DNA of 6,219 bases from Firmicutes bacterium UBA5500 (GTDB lineage: Bacteria; Bacillota; UBA994; UBA5500). Below, piece by piece: positions 1 through 6,051 of the stretch (its first letter is position 1; every line of letters begins with the position of its first letter). The position numbers were made by a program, and so were the translations under genes. The notes under the pieces were generated by a model. That model saw nothing but the letters and a program-made list of their open reading frames with translations. It was not told where the DNA came from and searched no databases. The stretch lies in contig DIPA01000103.1 of NCBI GenBank assembly GCA_002427055.1, positions 16,731-22,949 on the forward strand. The letters run 5' to 3'.

Positions 1-173
1 CCCTACGGGACGCCGTGCTGAAGCTGCCAGAAAAACAAAGGGACCTGCTCTATTTCAAATACATGCTAGAGCTTAGTGATGCGGAAATCGCAGAGCTACT
101 GAATATCTCTACCCCTAGCGTAAGGCAATACTTAACACGAGCTCGGAGAGCTGCAAGAGCACTAATGAGTTAA
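1..173 (+). CDS. RNA polymerase ECF-type sigma factor, C-terminal region 4 (5' end outside window)
   Basis: This is the tail of a sigma-70 family factor of the extracytoplasmic-function type, which directs RNA polymerase to a small set of stress promoters. The open frame has codons starting at base 3 and ends with TAA at 171-173, giving 56 visible residues. It opens with LRDAVLKLPEKQRDLLYF, typical of the start of sigma region 4 (the 'LPEKQR' turn). A helix-turn-helix follows, LSDAEIAELLNISTPSVRQY, then the basic recognition-helix tail LTRARRAARALMS. Region 2 and the start codon lie outside the window, so the ECF subgroup cannot be assigned. The Shine-Dalgarno of the next gene begins inside this stop codon, so the two genes are almost certainly co-transcribed and probably translationally coupled. 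That is the usual arrangement of a sigma factor and its anti-sigma factor. Confidence 0.9.
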   Translation, partial: LRDAVLKLPEKQRDLLYFKYMLELSDAEIAELLNISTPSVRQYLTRARRAARALMS

Positions 174-181
174 GGCGGTGA
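172..181 (+). promoter_or_regulatory. Ribosome binding site that fixes the start of the anti-sigma gene
   Basis: AAGGCGGTGA differs from the ideal AAGGAGGTGA at one base and overlaps the sigma factor stop codon. Its core lies 8 bases before ATG at 187. It contains the GTG at 178-180 that would give the longest frame, so that GTG is part of the ribosome binding site and not the start. Confidence 0.75.
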
Positions 182-186
182 ATCAA

Positions 187-924
187 ATGGCGAATGAAAA
201 TACTGAGCTCACAGAGAGGCTACGCGAAGAATATGAGCATGCTCTCTTTAAGCTTGTAGTGCACGCAGCAGCTGAAAAAGAGGGAGAGGGCTTGTTAGGC
301 GAAAGTGACCTGCACGCAGGCACACGACCCTCGCCAGCAGCGTTGCGGCGTTTTGAGCAGCAACTGGATGCCGCGCTACGGCCAGCCAAGAAACGCTTTC
401 TATGGACGGTACCGAACAAAGTCGCTGTCGCCATGCTGGCGGTAGTCATCGTATGTCTCACCGCCATGACCACTGTGCAAGCCTTTAGAGTGCGCGTGAT
501 GAGCCTCTGGACCAACATCGAGCCCCAGTCAGCAACCTTCTGGCTGAGAGAAAACGATAGCGCTATCAAGAGCGAAAACCTCGTCATTAACTGGACTAAG
601 GCCTATGTGCCCACCTATATCCCAGCTGGTTACGAAGCGCGCCATATTGAGATCAGCAAACTGCGAAAAGAAATAACTTATATGCAAGGGGAATCGCAGA
701 TCAAATACATGGAATTGCTTGATTCCAAGAACCTGACAATCAATACCGAAGACGCGTCACACATAGAAACGGTGGACATCAATGGCACCAGTGGTATGCT
801 AATTGCTAGCGAAGATCTAGTAACCATCGTCTGGAGTACTGATGAGCGCATGTTCTTAGTTCAAGCCCAAACAGATAGCGATACGGCACTAGAAATAGCC
901 AAGGGCATAAAATATGTGGAATAA
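187..924 (+). CDS. Membrane-anchored anti-sigma factor-like protein, DUF4367 type
   Basis: A 245-residue single-pass membrane protein, probably the regulator of the sigma factor encoded just upstream. Residues 1-75 are hydrophilic and charged (an acidic, coiled helical start, then a basic KKR at 68-70) and would be the cytoplasmic sigma-binding part. Residues 79-100 form one hydrophobic helix (about VAVAMLAVVIVCLTAMTTVQAF), followed by FRVRVMSLW, the usual junction in this family. The outer domain, about 135-243, resembles DUF4367: YVPTYIPAGYE near 140-150, then NGTSGMLIAS and LVTIVWSTDERMFLVQAQ, ending with an ALEIAKGI helix. No zinc-binding HxxxCxxC anti-sigma motif is visible, so the sigma contact is inferred from gene order and architecture. 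The start is ATG at 187 and not GTG at 178, because the ribosome binding site covers the GTG. DUF4367 proteins beside ECF sigma genes are common in Bacillota. The function is inferred; the family assignment is fairly secure. Confidence 0.82.
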   Translation: MANENTELTERLREEYEHALFKLVVHAAAEKEGEGLLGESDLHAGTRPSPAALRRFEQQLDAALRPAKKRFLWTVPNKVAVAMLAVVIVCLTAMTTVQAFRVRVMSLWTNIEPQSATFWLRENDSAIKSENLVINWTKAYVPTYIPAGYEARHIEISKLRKEITYMQGESQIKYMELLDSKNLTINTEDASHIETVDINGTSGMLIASEDLVTIVWSTDERMFLVQAQTDSDTALEIAKGIKYVE

Positions 925-939
925 ACTTGTTGCAGAAAC

Positions 940-990
940 CTCCCTTAGTTGTCTTTAGTAAATGAAGGCAATTGGGGGAGATTCTTTTTT
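940..990 (+). terminator. Intrinsic terminator or attenuator hairpin between anti-sigma and permease genes
   Basis: A long, almost perfect hairpin. Bases 940-956 pair with 964-980 in 17 consecutive pairs (five are G-U), with the 7-base loop AGTAAAT at 957-963. It is followed at once by ATTCTTTTTT at 981-990. The base of the stem is the GC-rich part (CTCCC with GGGAG), as expected for a Rho-independent terminator. It starts 15 bases after the anti-sigma stop codon, and its U-tract ends at the first base of the permease ribosome binding site. It may therefore act as a partial terminator or attenuator and not as a clean operon end. I see no convincing promoter in the gap 925-1007. Confidence 0.75.
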
Positions 991-1000
991 AAAGGTGGTG
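991..1000 (+). promoter_or_regulatory. Ribosome binding site supporting the GTG start of the permease
   Basis: AAAGGTGGTG is a good match to the anti-Shine-Dalgarno complement and lies 7 bases before GTG at 1008. It directly follows the U-tract of the hairpin at 940-990. Confidence 0.7.
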
Positions 1001-1007
1001 TTTTTAA

Positions 1008-2489
1008 GTGTCTACTGTAACCAGTGGATCAGCCAAACTATCTAGATGGGTAACAATAGCCATCATACTAGCAGTGGCACTGCTCAGTGGTTGCTTACAA
1101 TTGTCACTTATAGTAAGTGATACATTCCAGCAAGAGGCATCCGAAACTTCTCAGGATTTACCTACAGATAGCTTTATTGTAGATCTCGGCCATGAAGACG
1201 CAGCTACTCTCTTACCGCTTCTTCATCAAATACCTCAACTTGTACCAGGAGTAAGTGAGCTAGCTACGGCAAAAAGGACAACGTACATTCCAACATCAAC
1301 ATTTACCAAAAACGGTCAAAAACACATTGCAATGGAAGGGCTATCATTTAAGGCCATTGACCCCGAATTCTTCAGTATTAGGGGCTTTGCCCCAGCTCAA
1401 GGGCGGTTTTTCGATGCAGCGGACGGCCCTTACGCATCTGTGATCGGGGCTGAATTAGCGACAACAGGCGGTTACAAGCTCGGCTCTGTGATCCGCAGGC
1501 CATACATGGATAGGCAGTATGAAGTAATCGGGATCCTGCAGCCCAATGATGGCGTTGCAGACCATCCTTTTTCAGTTCATAGCCCCTTAAAAGAGAAATA
1601 TGGGGTTAACAGCATTATGTTCATCCCTGTTGATGGCACACCTGAGCTACTCCCCCCTGAACTTGATGGCGCTTACTTTAACACTATCGCAGAGAGTATG
1701 AAAACTATGGTTCAGTTATGGATTGGGGTAGACGCCACACAGAACATGACGACTGTAATGGAGAACACCCTGGCTTACATCGAAAGTCTACCGGGCGTAC
1801 ATGTCATTCAAGCAAGCCCTACCCCTCCCACCAAAGCGACCTATGAATATGTCTCCGAGCAAACATCCAGCTCCCTTGAACAAATGGGGTTCATCGTCAT
1901 CGCAGTTGGTGCCTTAAGTATCAGCGGGCTAATGCTGATGCATGTGCTGCTCGGAGCCAAAGTGATCGGCATTAAGCGGGCACTGGGTGCGACTCGGGAC
2001 AGGTTGGTCTGGGAGAACCTTTGGAGGTATTCTCTACTGTCACTGTGCGGTTTTCTGCTATCCTTAATTCTCATCCAACCGCTCTTACCCCTGATTGGCA
2101 ACTTTCTGGGAGTAGAACTGCAAGTATTACCTAAGACTCTACTCTTTGCCATGCTAGGTGTCACCGCGCTAGCGCCCCTTTGTGGACTAATACCGACAGT
2201 TGAAGCCAGCAAAGTCTCGCCTCTTGATGCCATTCGCGACCGCCTGGGCTGGGGCTTAGGCAAGCGACGTCTAGACCTCAGACAGATTATCGTTTCCCTA
2301 GCGTTTGCTGCCGCCGTGGGCACCATGTTTCTAGTAAGCCAGATTGGTTTCTCCACCTTAGCTGGAATCGATGCCAACCTCAGGGCAATAGGCCGTGACA
2401 TGCTGCTCGTGGAAGAACCACCAGCTGGTTCGGTTTCCCCCATGCCTACTCTGTCTGAAGCTGATGATGCCAGCCTTTGTGTACCCTGA
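1008..2489 (+). CDS. ABC transporter permease, MacB/FtsX family, N-terminal part up to an in-frame TGA
   Basis: The first 493 residues of a large permease of the MacB/FtsX superfamily, which couples ATP hydrolysis in the cytoplasm to extracytoplasmic work (mechanotransmission or export). TM1 is about 14-37, followed by an outer MacB-type domain at about 40-285 that includes the core FAPAQGRFFD and VIGAELA. TM2 is about 293-317, then the conserved loop GIKRALGATRDRL (321-333) that contacts the ATPase. TM3 is about 340-366 and TM4 about 376-398, closing with the repeat-end motif EASKVSPLDAIR (399-410). A second repeat then begins, with TM5 at about 426-447 and the start of a second outer domain. 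Reading ends at TGA 2487-2489 in the middle of that domain; the rest continues in the same frame from 2490 to 3404. Together they make 798 codons, a normal two-repeat eight-TM layout. A truncated product would keep one full four-TM permease unit. The start is GTG with a good ribosome binding site. Substrate unknown. Confidence 0.85.
   Translation: MSTVTSGSAKLSRWVTIAIILAVALLSGCLQLSLIVSDTFQQEASETSQDLPTDSFIVDLGHEDAATLLPLLHQIPQLVPGVSELATAKRTTYIPTSTFTKNGQKHIAMEGLSFKAIDPEFFSIRGFAPAQGRFFDAADGPYASVIGAELATTGGYKLGSVIRRPYMDRQYEVIGILQPNDGVADHPFSVHSPLKEKYGVNSIMFIPVDGTPELLPPELDGAYFNTIAESMKTMVQLWIGVDATQNMTTVMENTLAYIESLPGVHVIQASPTPPTKATYEYVSEQTSSSLEQMGFIVIAVGALSISGLMLMHVLLGAKVIGIKRALGATRDRLVWENLWRYSLLSLCGFLLSLILIQPLLPLIGNFLGVELQVLPKTLLFAMLGVTALAPLCGLIPTVEASKVSPLDAIRDRLGWGLGKRRLDLRQIIVSLAFAAAVGTMFLVSQIGFSTLAGIDANLRAIGRDMLLVEEPPAGSVSPMPTLSEADDASLCVP
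2487..2489 (+). other. In-frame TGA interrupting the two-repeat permease gene
   Basis: Codons before and after this TGA are in one frame and form one protein family sequence: ...DASLCVP, then TGA, then LEPYGETAWMASARVP... The first permease repeat has LVPGVSELATAKR (from residue 78) at the equivalent place, so the interrupted position corresponds to the Gly of a V-P-G turn, and one base change (GGA to TGA) would explain it. It is the only in-frame TGA in the window. The six genes whose 3' ends are visible end in TAA or TAG. A nonsense mutation or sequencing error is favoured. Selenocysteine in a C-V-P-U motif is possible but only weakly supported. Confidence 0.9.
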
Positions 2490-2501
2490 CTGGAACCTTA
2501 T

Positions 2502-2506
2502 GGTGA
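2502..2506 (+). promoter_or_regulatory. Weak possible reinitiation ribosome binding site
   Basis: GGTGA lies 10 bases before ATG 2517 and just after the TGA at 2487-2489. It could allow some reinitiation of the C-terminal part. It is much weaker than the other ribosome binding sites in the window and may simply be part of the coding sequence. Confidence 0.25.
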
Positions 2507-2516
2507 AACGGCCTGG

Positions 2517-3404
2517 ATGGCTAGTGCAAGGGTTCCGATCGGTATCTCCGCTGACAACCTCTCTCGTGCTAATGTCTTGGCAGTGAAGAGAGACGTACTG
2601 AGGGTGCGCAATTACAGATTAGCTGACGGTGAGTGGTTAAGCAGCGATAGAGAAGTAGTAATTGGCAGCGAGCTAGCGCGTGGTCTGTTCGGGGGACAAT
2701 CACCCCTTGGTGAGACTATCTTGCTAGGCAACGACCTAAACCCATTCGCCGTTGTCGGTGTGTTAGAGCCAAGACCTAAGCAACTGGCAGACTTCGATTT
2801 TGACCGCGATAAGGCCGTCTTTATTAATTGGTCAGACCACAAGCTAGCTGCCTCTACAGCACTATTCGAGCCCAGGATCTTCTTCCGAGCCAAGACCCCC
2901 ACTGCAGTTGCACCGGCGAAGGAAGTTATCCACCGCCTGTTGGCGAAAAGCAATCCAGACGCTGAGCAATTAGTAGTACGCAACCCCATGGGGGACCTGG
3001 AAAAGGCAAAACATCTAACTGAAACCTTCAGCCTCTCCACCTCTGTTATGGCTCTGGTAGCCGTCGTTACGGCCTGCACATCAGTGGCGGCATTAACGCT
3101 GATTCAGGCTAGAGAGATGCAGAAGACGCTGGCTTTAAGGCGTGCCTGTGGCGCTACCAGAGGAGAAGTGCTCACTATTATCCTGCGAGAAGTGCTGACT
3201 TTGATTATCATCGGGGCCGCAATAGGCCTGGCTGTAGCCCAAATCGGCTTCCAGTGGTGGGCTAAGAACAACGAGTTACCTACTGCCTCCAGCTGGGGCA
3301 TGGCGCTCGTAGGCTTAGCTTGCTCCTTTGCTATAGCCGTATTATCTGCCGCTTGGCCGGCTTGGCATGTGGCCCGGCAAGCGCCGGCCGAATTATTGGA
3401 TTAG
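2517..3404 (+). CDS. ABC transporter permease, C-terminal part (second MacB/FtsX repeat), downstream of the TGA
   Basis: The remainder of the permease, 295 residues if started at the first ATG after the stop. The nine codons 2490-2516 also belong to the ancestral protein. Residues 1-165 are most of the second outer domain; VVIGSELARGLFG (about 48-59) matches VIGAELA of the first repeat. TM6 is about 173-197, followed by the conserved ATPase-contact loop LALRRACGATRGEVL (205-219). TM7 is about 219-245 and TM8 about 258-282, with the repeat-end motif ARQAPAELLD. On its own it lacks TM5 and the first strand of its outer domain, so it is unlikely to fold as an independent permease. It would be meaningful only if the TGA is read through, is an error, or if the two parts assemble after reinitiation. 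The start is uncertain because only a weak GGTGA precedes it. The ATPase gene follows after 11 bases. Confidence 0.78.
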   Translation: MASARVPIGISADNLSRANVLAVKRDVLRVRNYRLADGEWLSSDREVVIGSELARGLFGGQSPLGETILLGNDLNPFAVVGVLEPRPKQLADFDFDRDKAVFINWSDHKLAASTALFEPRIFFRAKTPTAVAPAKEVIHRLLAKSNPDAEQLVVRNPMGDLEKAKHLTETFSLSTSVMALVAVVTACTSVAALTLIQAREMQKTLALRRACGATRGEVLTIILREVLTLIIIGAAIGLAVAQIGFQWWAKNNELPTASSWGMALVGLACSFAIAVLSAAWPAWHVARQAPAELLD

Positions 3405-3410
3405 GAGGGG
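3403..3410 (+). promoter_or_regulatory. Ribosome binding site fixing the ATPase start
   Basis: AGGAGGGG overlaps the permease stop codon (TAG 3402-3404) and puts AGGAGG 7 bases before ATG 3416. It rules out the longer frame reaching back to 3320 inside the permease gene and indicates translational coupling. Confidence 0.85.
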
Positions 3411-3415
3411 TAACA

Positions 3416-4096
3416 ATGGAGGAAGTGTTGATTGAATTACAAAGGATCGGTAAGTCGTATCGCAAACGGGCGACCGAGGTGCATGCGCTGCAGGACCTAT
3501 CACTGACAGTAAACAAGGGCGAATTTGTGGCTATCCTAGGACCGAGTGGTTCTGGTAAGTCTACTCTTTTGAACATTATTGGCACCCTTGATAACCCCTC
3601 GTCAGGTAGCTATGTCTTCGACGGTAAAGACATCACGAAGCTAGATGACACAGAGCTTTCGCGCTTTCGCGCCGAGAGAATCGGTTTTGTCTTTCAGTCG
3701 TTTAACCTGCTAGAGAACCTATCTGCCATGGATAACGTAGCCATGCCCGCTCGTTATGCTAAACGCAAATTGAGTAAGCAGCAGGTGCAGGAACGTGCCG
3801 TAGATCTCTTAGGGCAGGTTGGGCTAGCTGAGCGTGTAGGTCATTCACCTGGTGAATTAAGCGGCGGTGAAGAGCAGCGCGTCGCCATTGCACGCGCCTT
3901 AATGAACAACCCCGACCTGATTCTGGCCGATGAACCAACCGGTAGCCTGGATTCCAAAAGCCACGCGGCAATTCTCGGTTTGCTACAAGAACTGAATCAG
4001 GCAGGCAAAACCATTATTGCGGTATCGCACAACCCCGACATAGTGGAAGTTGCTTCTCGGGTGGTTGAACTGAAAGATGGAAGGAGAGTCCAGTAA
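3416..4096 (+). CDS. ABC transporter ATP-binding protein, MacB/LolD type
   Basis: The 226-residue cytoplasmic ATPase that powers the adjacent permease. All motifs are present: Walker [10 protein letters not shown] (42-50), Q-loop FVFQSFNLL with Q94, signature LSGGEEQR (148-155), Walker B LILADEP with the catalytic Glu at 173, D-loop SLD, and H-loop VSH with His205. The short length, the N-terminal LQRIGKSY and the Q-loop sequence place it in the MacB/LolD/FtsE group of ATPases that pair with FtsX-like permeases. It is about the normal length for that group, with no fused domain. The signature has Glu-Glu where the family often has Gln-Gln (LSGGQQQR), a tolerated variation. The start at ATG 3416 is set by a strong ribosome binding site overlapping the permease stop. 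The lipoprotein gene follows 17 bases after its stop, so permease, ATPase and lipoprotein form one transcription unit. The substrate cannot be inferred from this protein. Confidence 0.96.
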   Translation: MEEVLIELQRIGKSYRKRATEVHALQDLSLTVNKGEFVAILGPSGSGKSTLLNIIGTLDNPSSGSYVFDGKDITKLDDTELSRFRAERIGFVFQSFNLLENLSAMDNVAMPARYAKRKLSKQQVQERAVDLLGQVGLAERVGHSPGELSGGEEQRVAIARALMNNPDLILADEPTGSLDSKSHAAILGLLQELNQAGKTIIAVSHNPDIVEVASRVVELKDGRRVQ

Positions 4097-4113
4097 CAGA
4101 GGAGGTGATTTGA

Positions 4114-4677
4114 ATGAAGCGAAAGCAAAAGGCTTGCTTAGTAGTAGGGCTAATGCTACTGATTCTTACAGCCTGTTCAGACACGAAATTCATCTCAGAA
4201 GAACCGACTGATTATACCCTGACCGTAACCGAAGGTTATGGGAAGTTGAAGACACTTTACCTCACTGCTGAGCACCCTGATGTGCAGCTAGTCATTCCCT
4301 TGGTGGAGGAATTCTTGGCTATCGATCAGACACAAGACTACAATAACCCTACTTGGGAAGAGCTAGCCCCATTAGCACAAGAGAACCTTATTACAGAGCG
4401 CCAGGGCAGAGAAACAGATACGCTGATTGAGCATACGATCATTAAGCGACTTCATGATTGCCAGGTAAAGCGAATTGTTTTCATGGATAAACAAGTCGAT
4501 AGAGCAACCGTTACAGCAGAGCTAAACGTGGCTTACACTAGCGTGGGAGAAAGATACGCGGGCTGGTATAATATCAAGCTAGACGAGCTTACTCCCATGG
4601 AAGCAACCCTAGATTTAAAGAAAATGGAGGGCAAATGGTTTGTCAGGTCGTCAAGGTATTCCTACCTGAATCCTTAG
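4114..4677 (+). CDS. Small lipoprotein of unknown function, last gene of the transporter operon
   Basis: A 187-residue predicted lipoprotein. The basic start MKRKQK, a hydrophobic stretch (8-18) and the lipobox LTAC with Cys21 indicate signal peptidase II cleavage and anchoring on the outer face of the membrane. The mature part (22-187) is hydrophilic with no second membrane segment. It has a helix-rich middle (about 55-105) and a beta-rich end (VDRATVTAELNVAYTSVGERY, then LKKMEGKWFVRSSRYSYL). That ending resembles secreted NTF2-like domains, but this is only a pattern impression and I do not recognise the family. Translation is very well marked: AGGAGGTGAT at 4100-4109, a perfect anti-Shine-Dalgarno match, 8 bases of spacing to ATG, and tandem TAG TAG stops. 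Its place after permease and ATPase suggests an extracytoplasmic partner of the transporter, perhaps a substrate or cell-wall adaptor replacing the missing membrane-fusion protein. That role is inferred from position only. Confidence 0.85.
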   Translation: MKRKQKACLVVGLMLLILTACSDTKFISEEPTDYTLTVTEGYGKLKTLYLTAEHPDVQLVIPLVEEFLAIDQTQDYNNPTWEELAPLAQENLITERQGRETDTLIEHTIIKRLHDCQVKRIVFMDKQVDRATVTAELNVAYTSVGERYAGWYNIKLDELTPMEATLDLKKMEGKWFVRSSRYSYLNP

Positions 4678-4702
4678 TAGCTACTTAACATCCGCCAAAA
4701 GA

Positions 4703-4731
4703 ACAGCTCCCGCGGTTTAGGCGGGAGCTGT
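4703..4731. terminator. Bidirectional intrinsic terminator between convergent genes
   Basis: A perfect 11-base-pair stem, ACAGCTCCCGC (4703-4713) with GCGGGAGCTGT (4721-4731), and the 7-base loop GGTTTAG. It lies between the lipoprotein stop (4677) and the minus-strand gene stop (4741-4743). Read leftward it is followed by TCTTTT (4702-4697), a proper U-tract. Read rightward it is followed only by CTTAT, so it is a weaker terminator for the transporter operon unless shared stem strength is enough. Confidence 0.9.
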
Positions 4732-4740
4732 CTTATGCTA

Positions 4741-6051
4741 TTAGAGCTTTAACAGCTTAAGTGCGTCTTCAAGGGTGGGTTGACCGATCTCTTGCAATTC
4801 GTAGCGGGAGCGGGTAGACGGCTTATCAAGCTCTAGCACACGCCGTAAGTCAATAGGGGTTGCCACCAGCACGGCATCGCAAGGAACGCGCTTGATGGTT
4901 TCCTCTAGATCGCGTATCTGTTTCTCGCCATAACCCATGGCTGGGAGAACTTCAGCTAAGTGATTATACTTGGCAAAAGTCTTAGCGATCGACTCAACAG
5001 CATAGGGACGTGGATCGATAAACTCGACACCAAGCTTACGAGCCGCTACAACGCCGGCACCGAAAGCCATGCCACCATGAGTCAGGGTTGGCCCATCTTC
5101 TATGACCAGCACTCGTTTGCCACGGATAACTTCTGGGTCTTCAACGGTTACCGGTGAAGCCGCCTCGATAATCATGGCCTTGGGGTTAACCCGCATGACA
5201 TTGTCACGCACGGTAGCAATTCCCTCGGGAGAAGCACTATCTATCTTATTGATGATAACTACATCCGCAAGTAACACGTTAACTTCACTCGGATAATAAG
5301 CCAGCTCGTCTCCCGGACGATGCGGATCAACTAAAGTGATATAAAGGTCGGGTTTATAGAAAGGTGTATCGTTATTGCCGCCGTCCCAAATGATGACGTC
5401 AGCTTCTTTTTCAGCTTCCCGCAGAATTGCCTCATAATCGACACCAGCGTAGACAATAATACCGCGGTCGATATGTGGTTCATACTCTTCGCGCTCTTCG
5501 ATGGTTGTCTTGTGCAAATCAAGGTCTTGGTAAGTGGCAAAGCGCTGCACTGCCTGCTTGGCCAAATCGCCGTAGGGCATGGGGTGACGCACCGCAACTA
5601 CGCGTAATCCTTGAGCCTTCAGGGTATCACAAACCTTACGGGTAGTCTGGCTCTTACCTACGCCGGTACGCACAGCGCAGACCGAAACAATGGGCTTGGT
5701 AGACTTAAGCATGGTCTGCTGGGCACCGAGCATGGTGAAGCTAGCACCGCAAGCATTAACTAGGGCTGCCTTAGACATGACATAATCGTACGGCAAGTCG
5801 CTATAGGCTAACACCACCTGATCAACGCCAAAGCGTTTGATCAGCTCAGGCAGTTCTTCCTCGGCGTAGATCGGAATGCCTTCCGGATATAATTTACCAG
5901 CTAAAACTGCCGGATACACGCGCCCTTCGATATCTGGAATCTGCGTGGCCGTAAAAGCAACTACCTCGTAGTCGGCATTGTCGCGATAAAGAACATTAAA
6001 GTTGTGAAAATCTCGACCTGCTGCGCCCATAATCAGAATTTTTTGTGCCAT
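4741..6051 (-). CDS. COG2403-type P-loop protein, cyclic 2,3-diphosphoglycerate synthetase-like
   Basis: A 436-residue soluble protein of the family called 'predicted GTPase' or cyclic 2,3-diphosphoglycerate synthetase. The characterised archaeal enzyme closes 2,3-diphosphoglycerate to the cyclic compound using ATP. The N-terminal domain (about 1-115) is Rossmann-like, with KILIMGAAGRDFHNF at 4-18. A SIMIBI-type NTPase domain follows: P-loop VRTGVGKSQTTR (127-138, Lys133, Ser134), DGGNND at 223-228, DPHRPGDE at 242-249, and NKID at 268-271, which looks like a guanine-specificity motif. The C-terminal part carries HGGMAFGAGVVAARKLG (325-341) and a closing alpha/beta region (YGEKQIRDLEETIKRVPCDAVLVATP). 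Length fits the family. ATG 6051 is preceded by AGGAGGG with 6 bases of spacing. The gene stands alone and convergent to the transporter operon. Family placement is from memory of its motifs; whether a bacterial member makes cyclic diphosphoglycerate is not shown by the sequence. Confidence 0.82.
   Translation of the reverse strand: MAQKILIMGAAGRDFHNFNVLYRDNADYEVVAFTATQIPDIEGRVYPAVLAGKLYPEGIPIYAEEELPELIKRFGVDQVVLAYSDLPYDYVMSKAALVNACGASFTMLGAQQTMLKSTKPIVSVCAVRTGVGKSQTTRKVCDTLKAQGLRVVAVRHPMPYGDLAKQAVQRFATYQDLDLHKTTIEEREEYEPHIDRGIIVYAGVDYEAILREAEKEADVIIWDGGNNDTPFYKPDLYITLVDPHRPGDELAYYPSEVNVLLADVVIINKIDSASPEGIATVRDNVMRVNPKAMIIEAASPVTVEDPEVIRGKRVLVIEDGPTLTHGGMAFGAGVVAARKLGVEFIDPRPYAVESIAKTFAKYNHLAEVLPAMGYGEKQIRDLEETIKRVPCDAVLVATPIDLRRVLELDKPSTRSRYELQEIGQPTLEDALKLLKL

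Noticed and set aside
2395..2586. A short frame crossing the TGA region, which might suggest a frameshift and not a nonsense codon.
   Set aside because: Its product is unlike permease sequence. The true permease frame is the same on both sides of the TGA, so no frameshift is needed.
3320..3415. An upstream extension of the ATPase frame starting inside the permease gene.
   Set aside because: The strong ribosome binding site at 3403-3410 points to ATG 3416, and the resulting protein starts exactly as MacB/LolD-type ATPases do.
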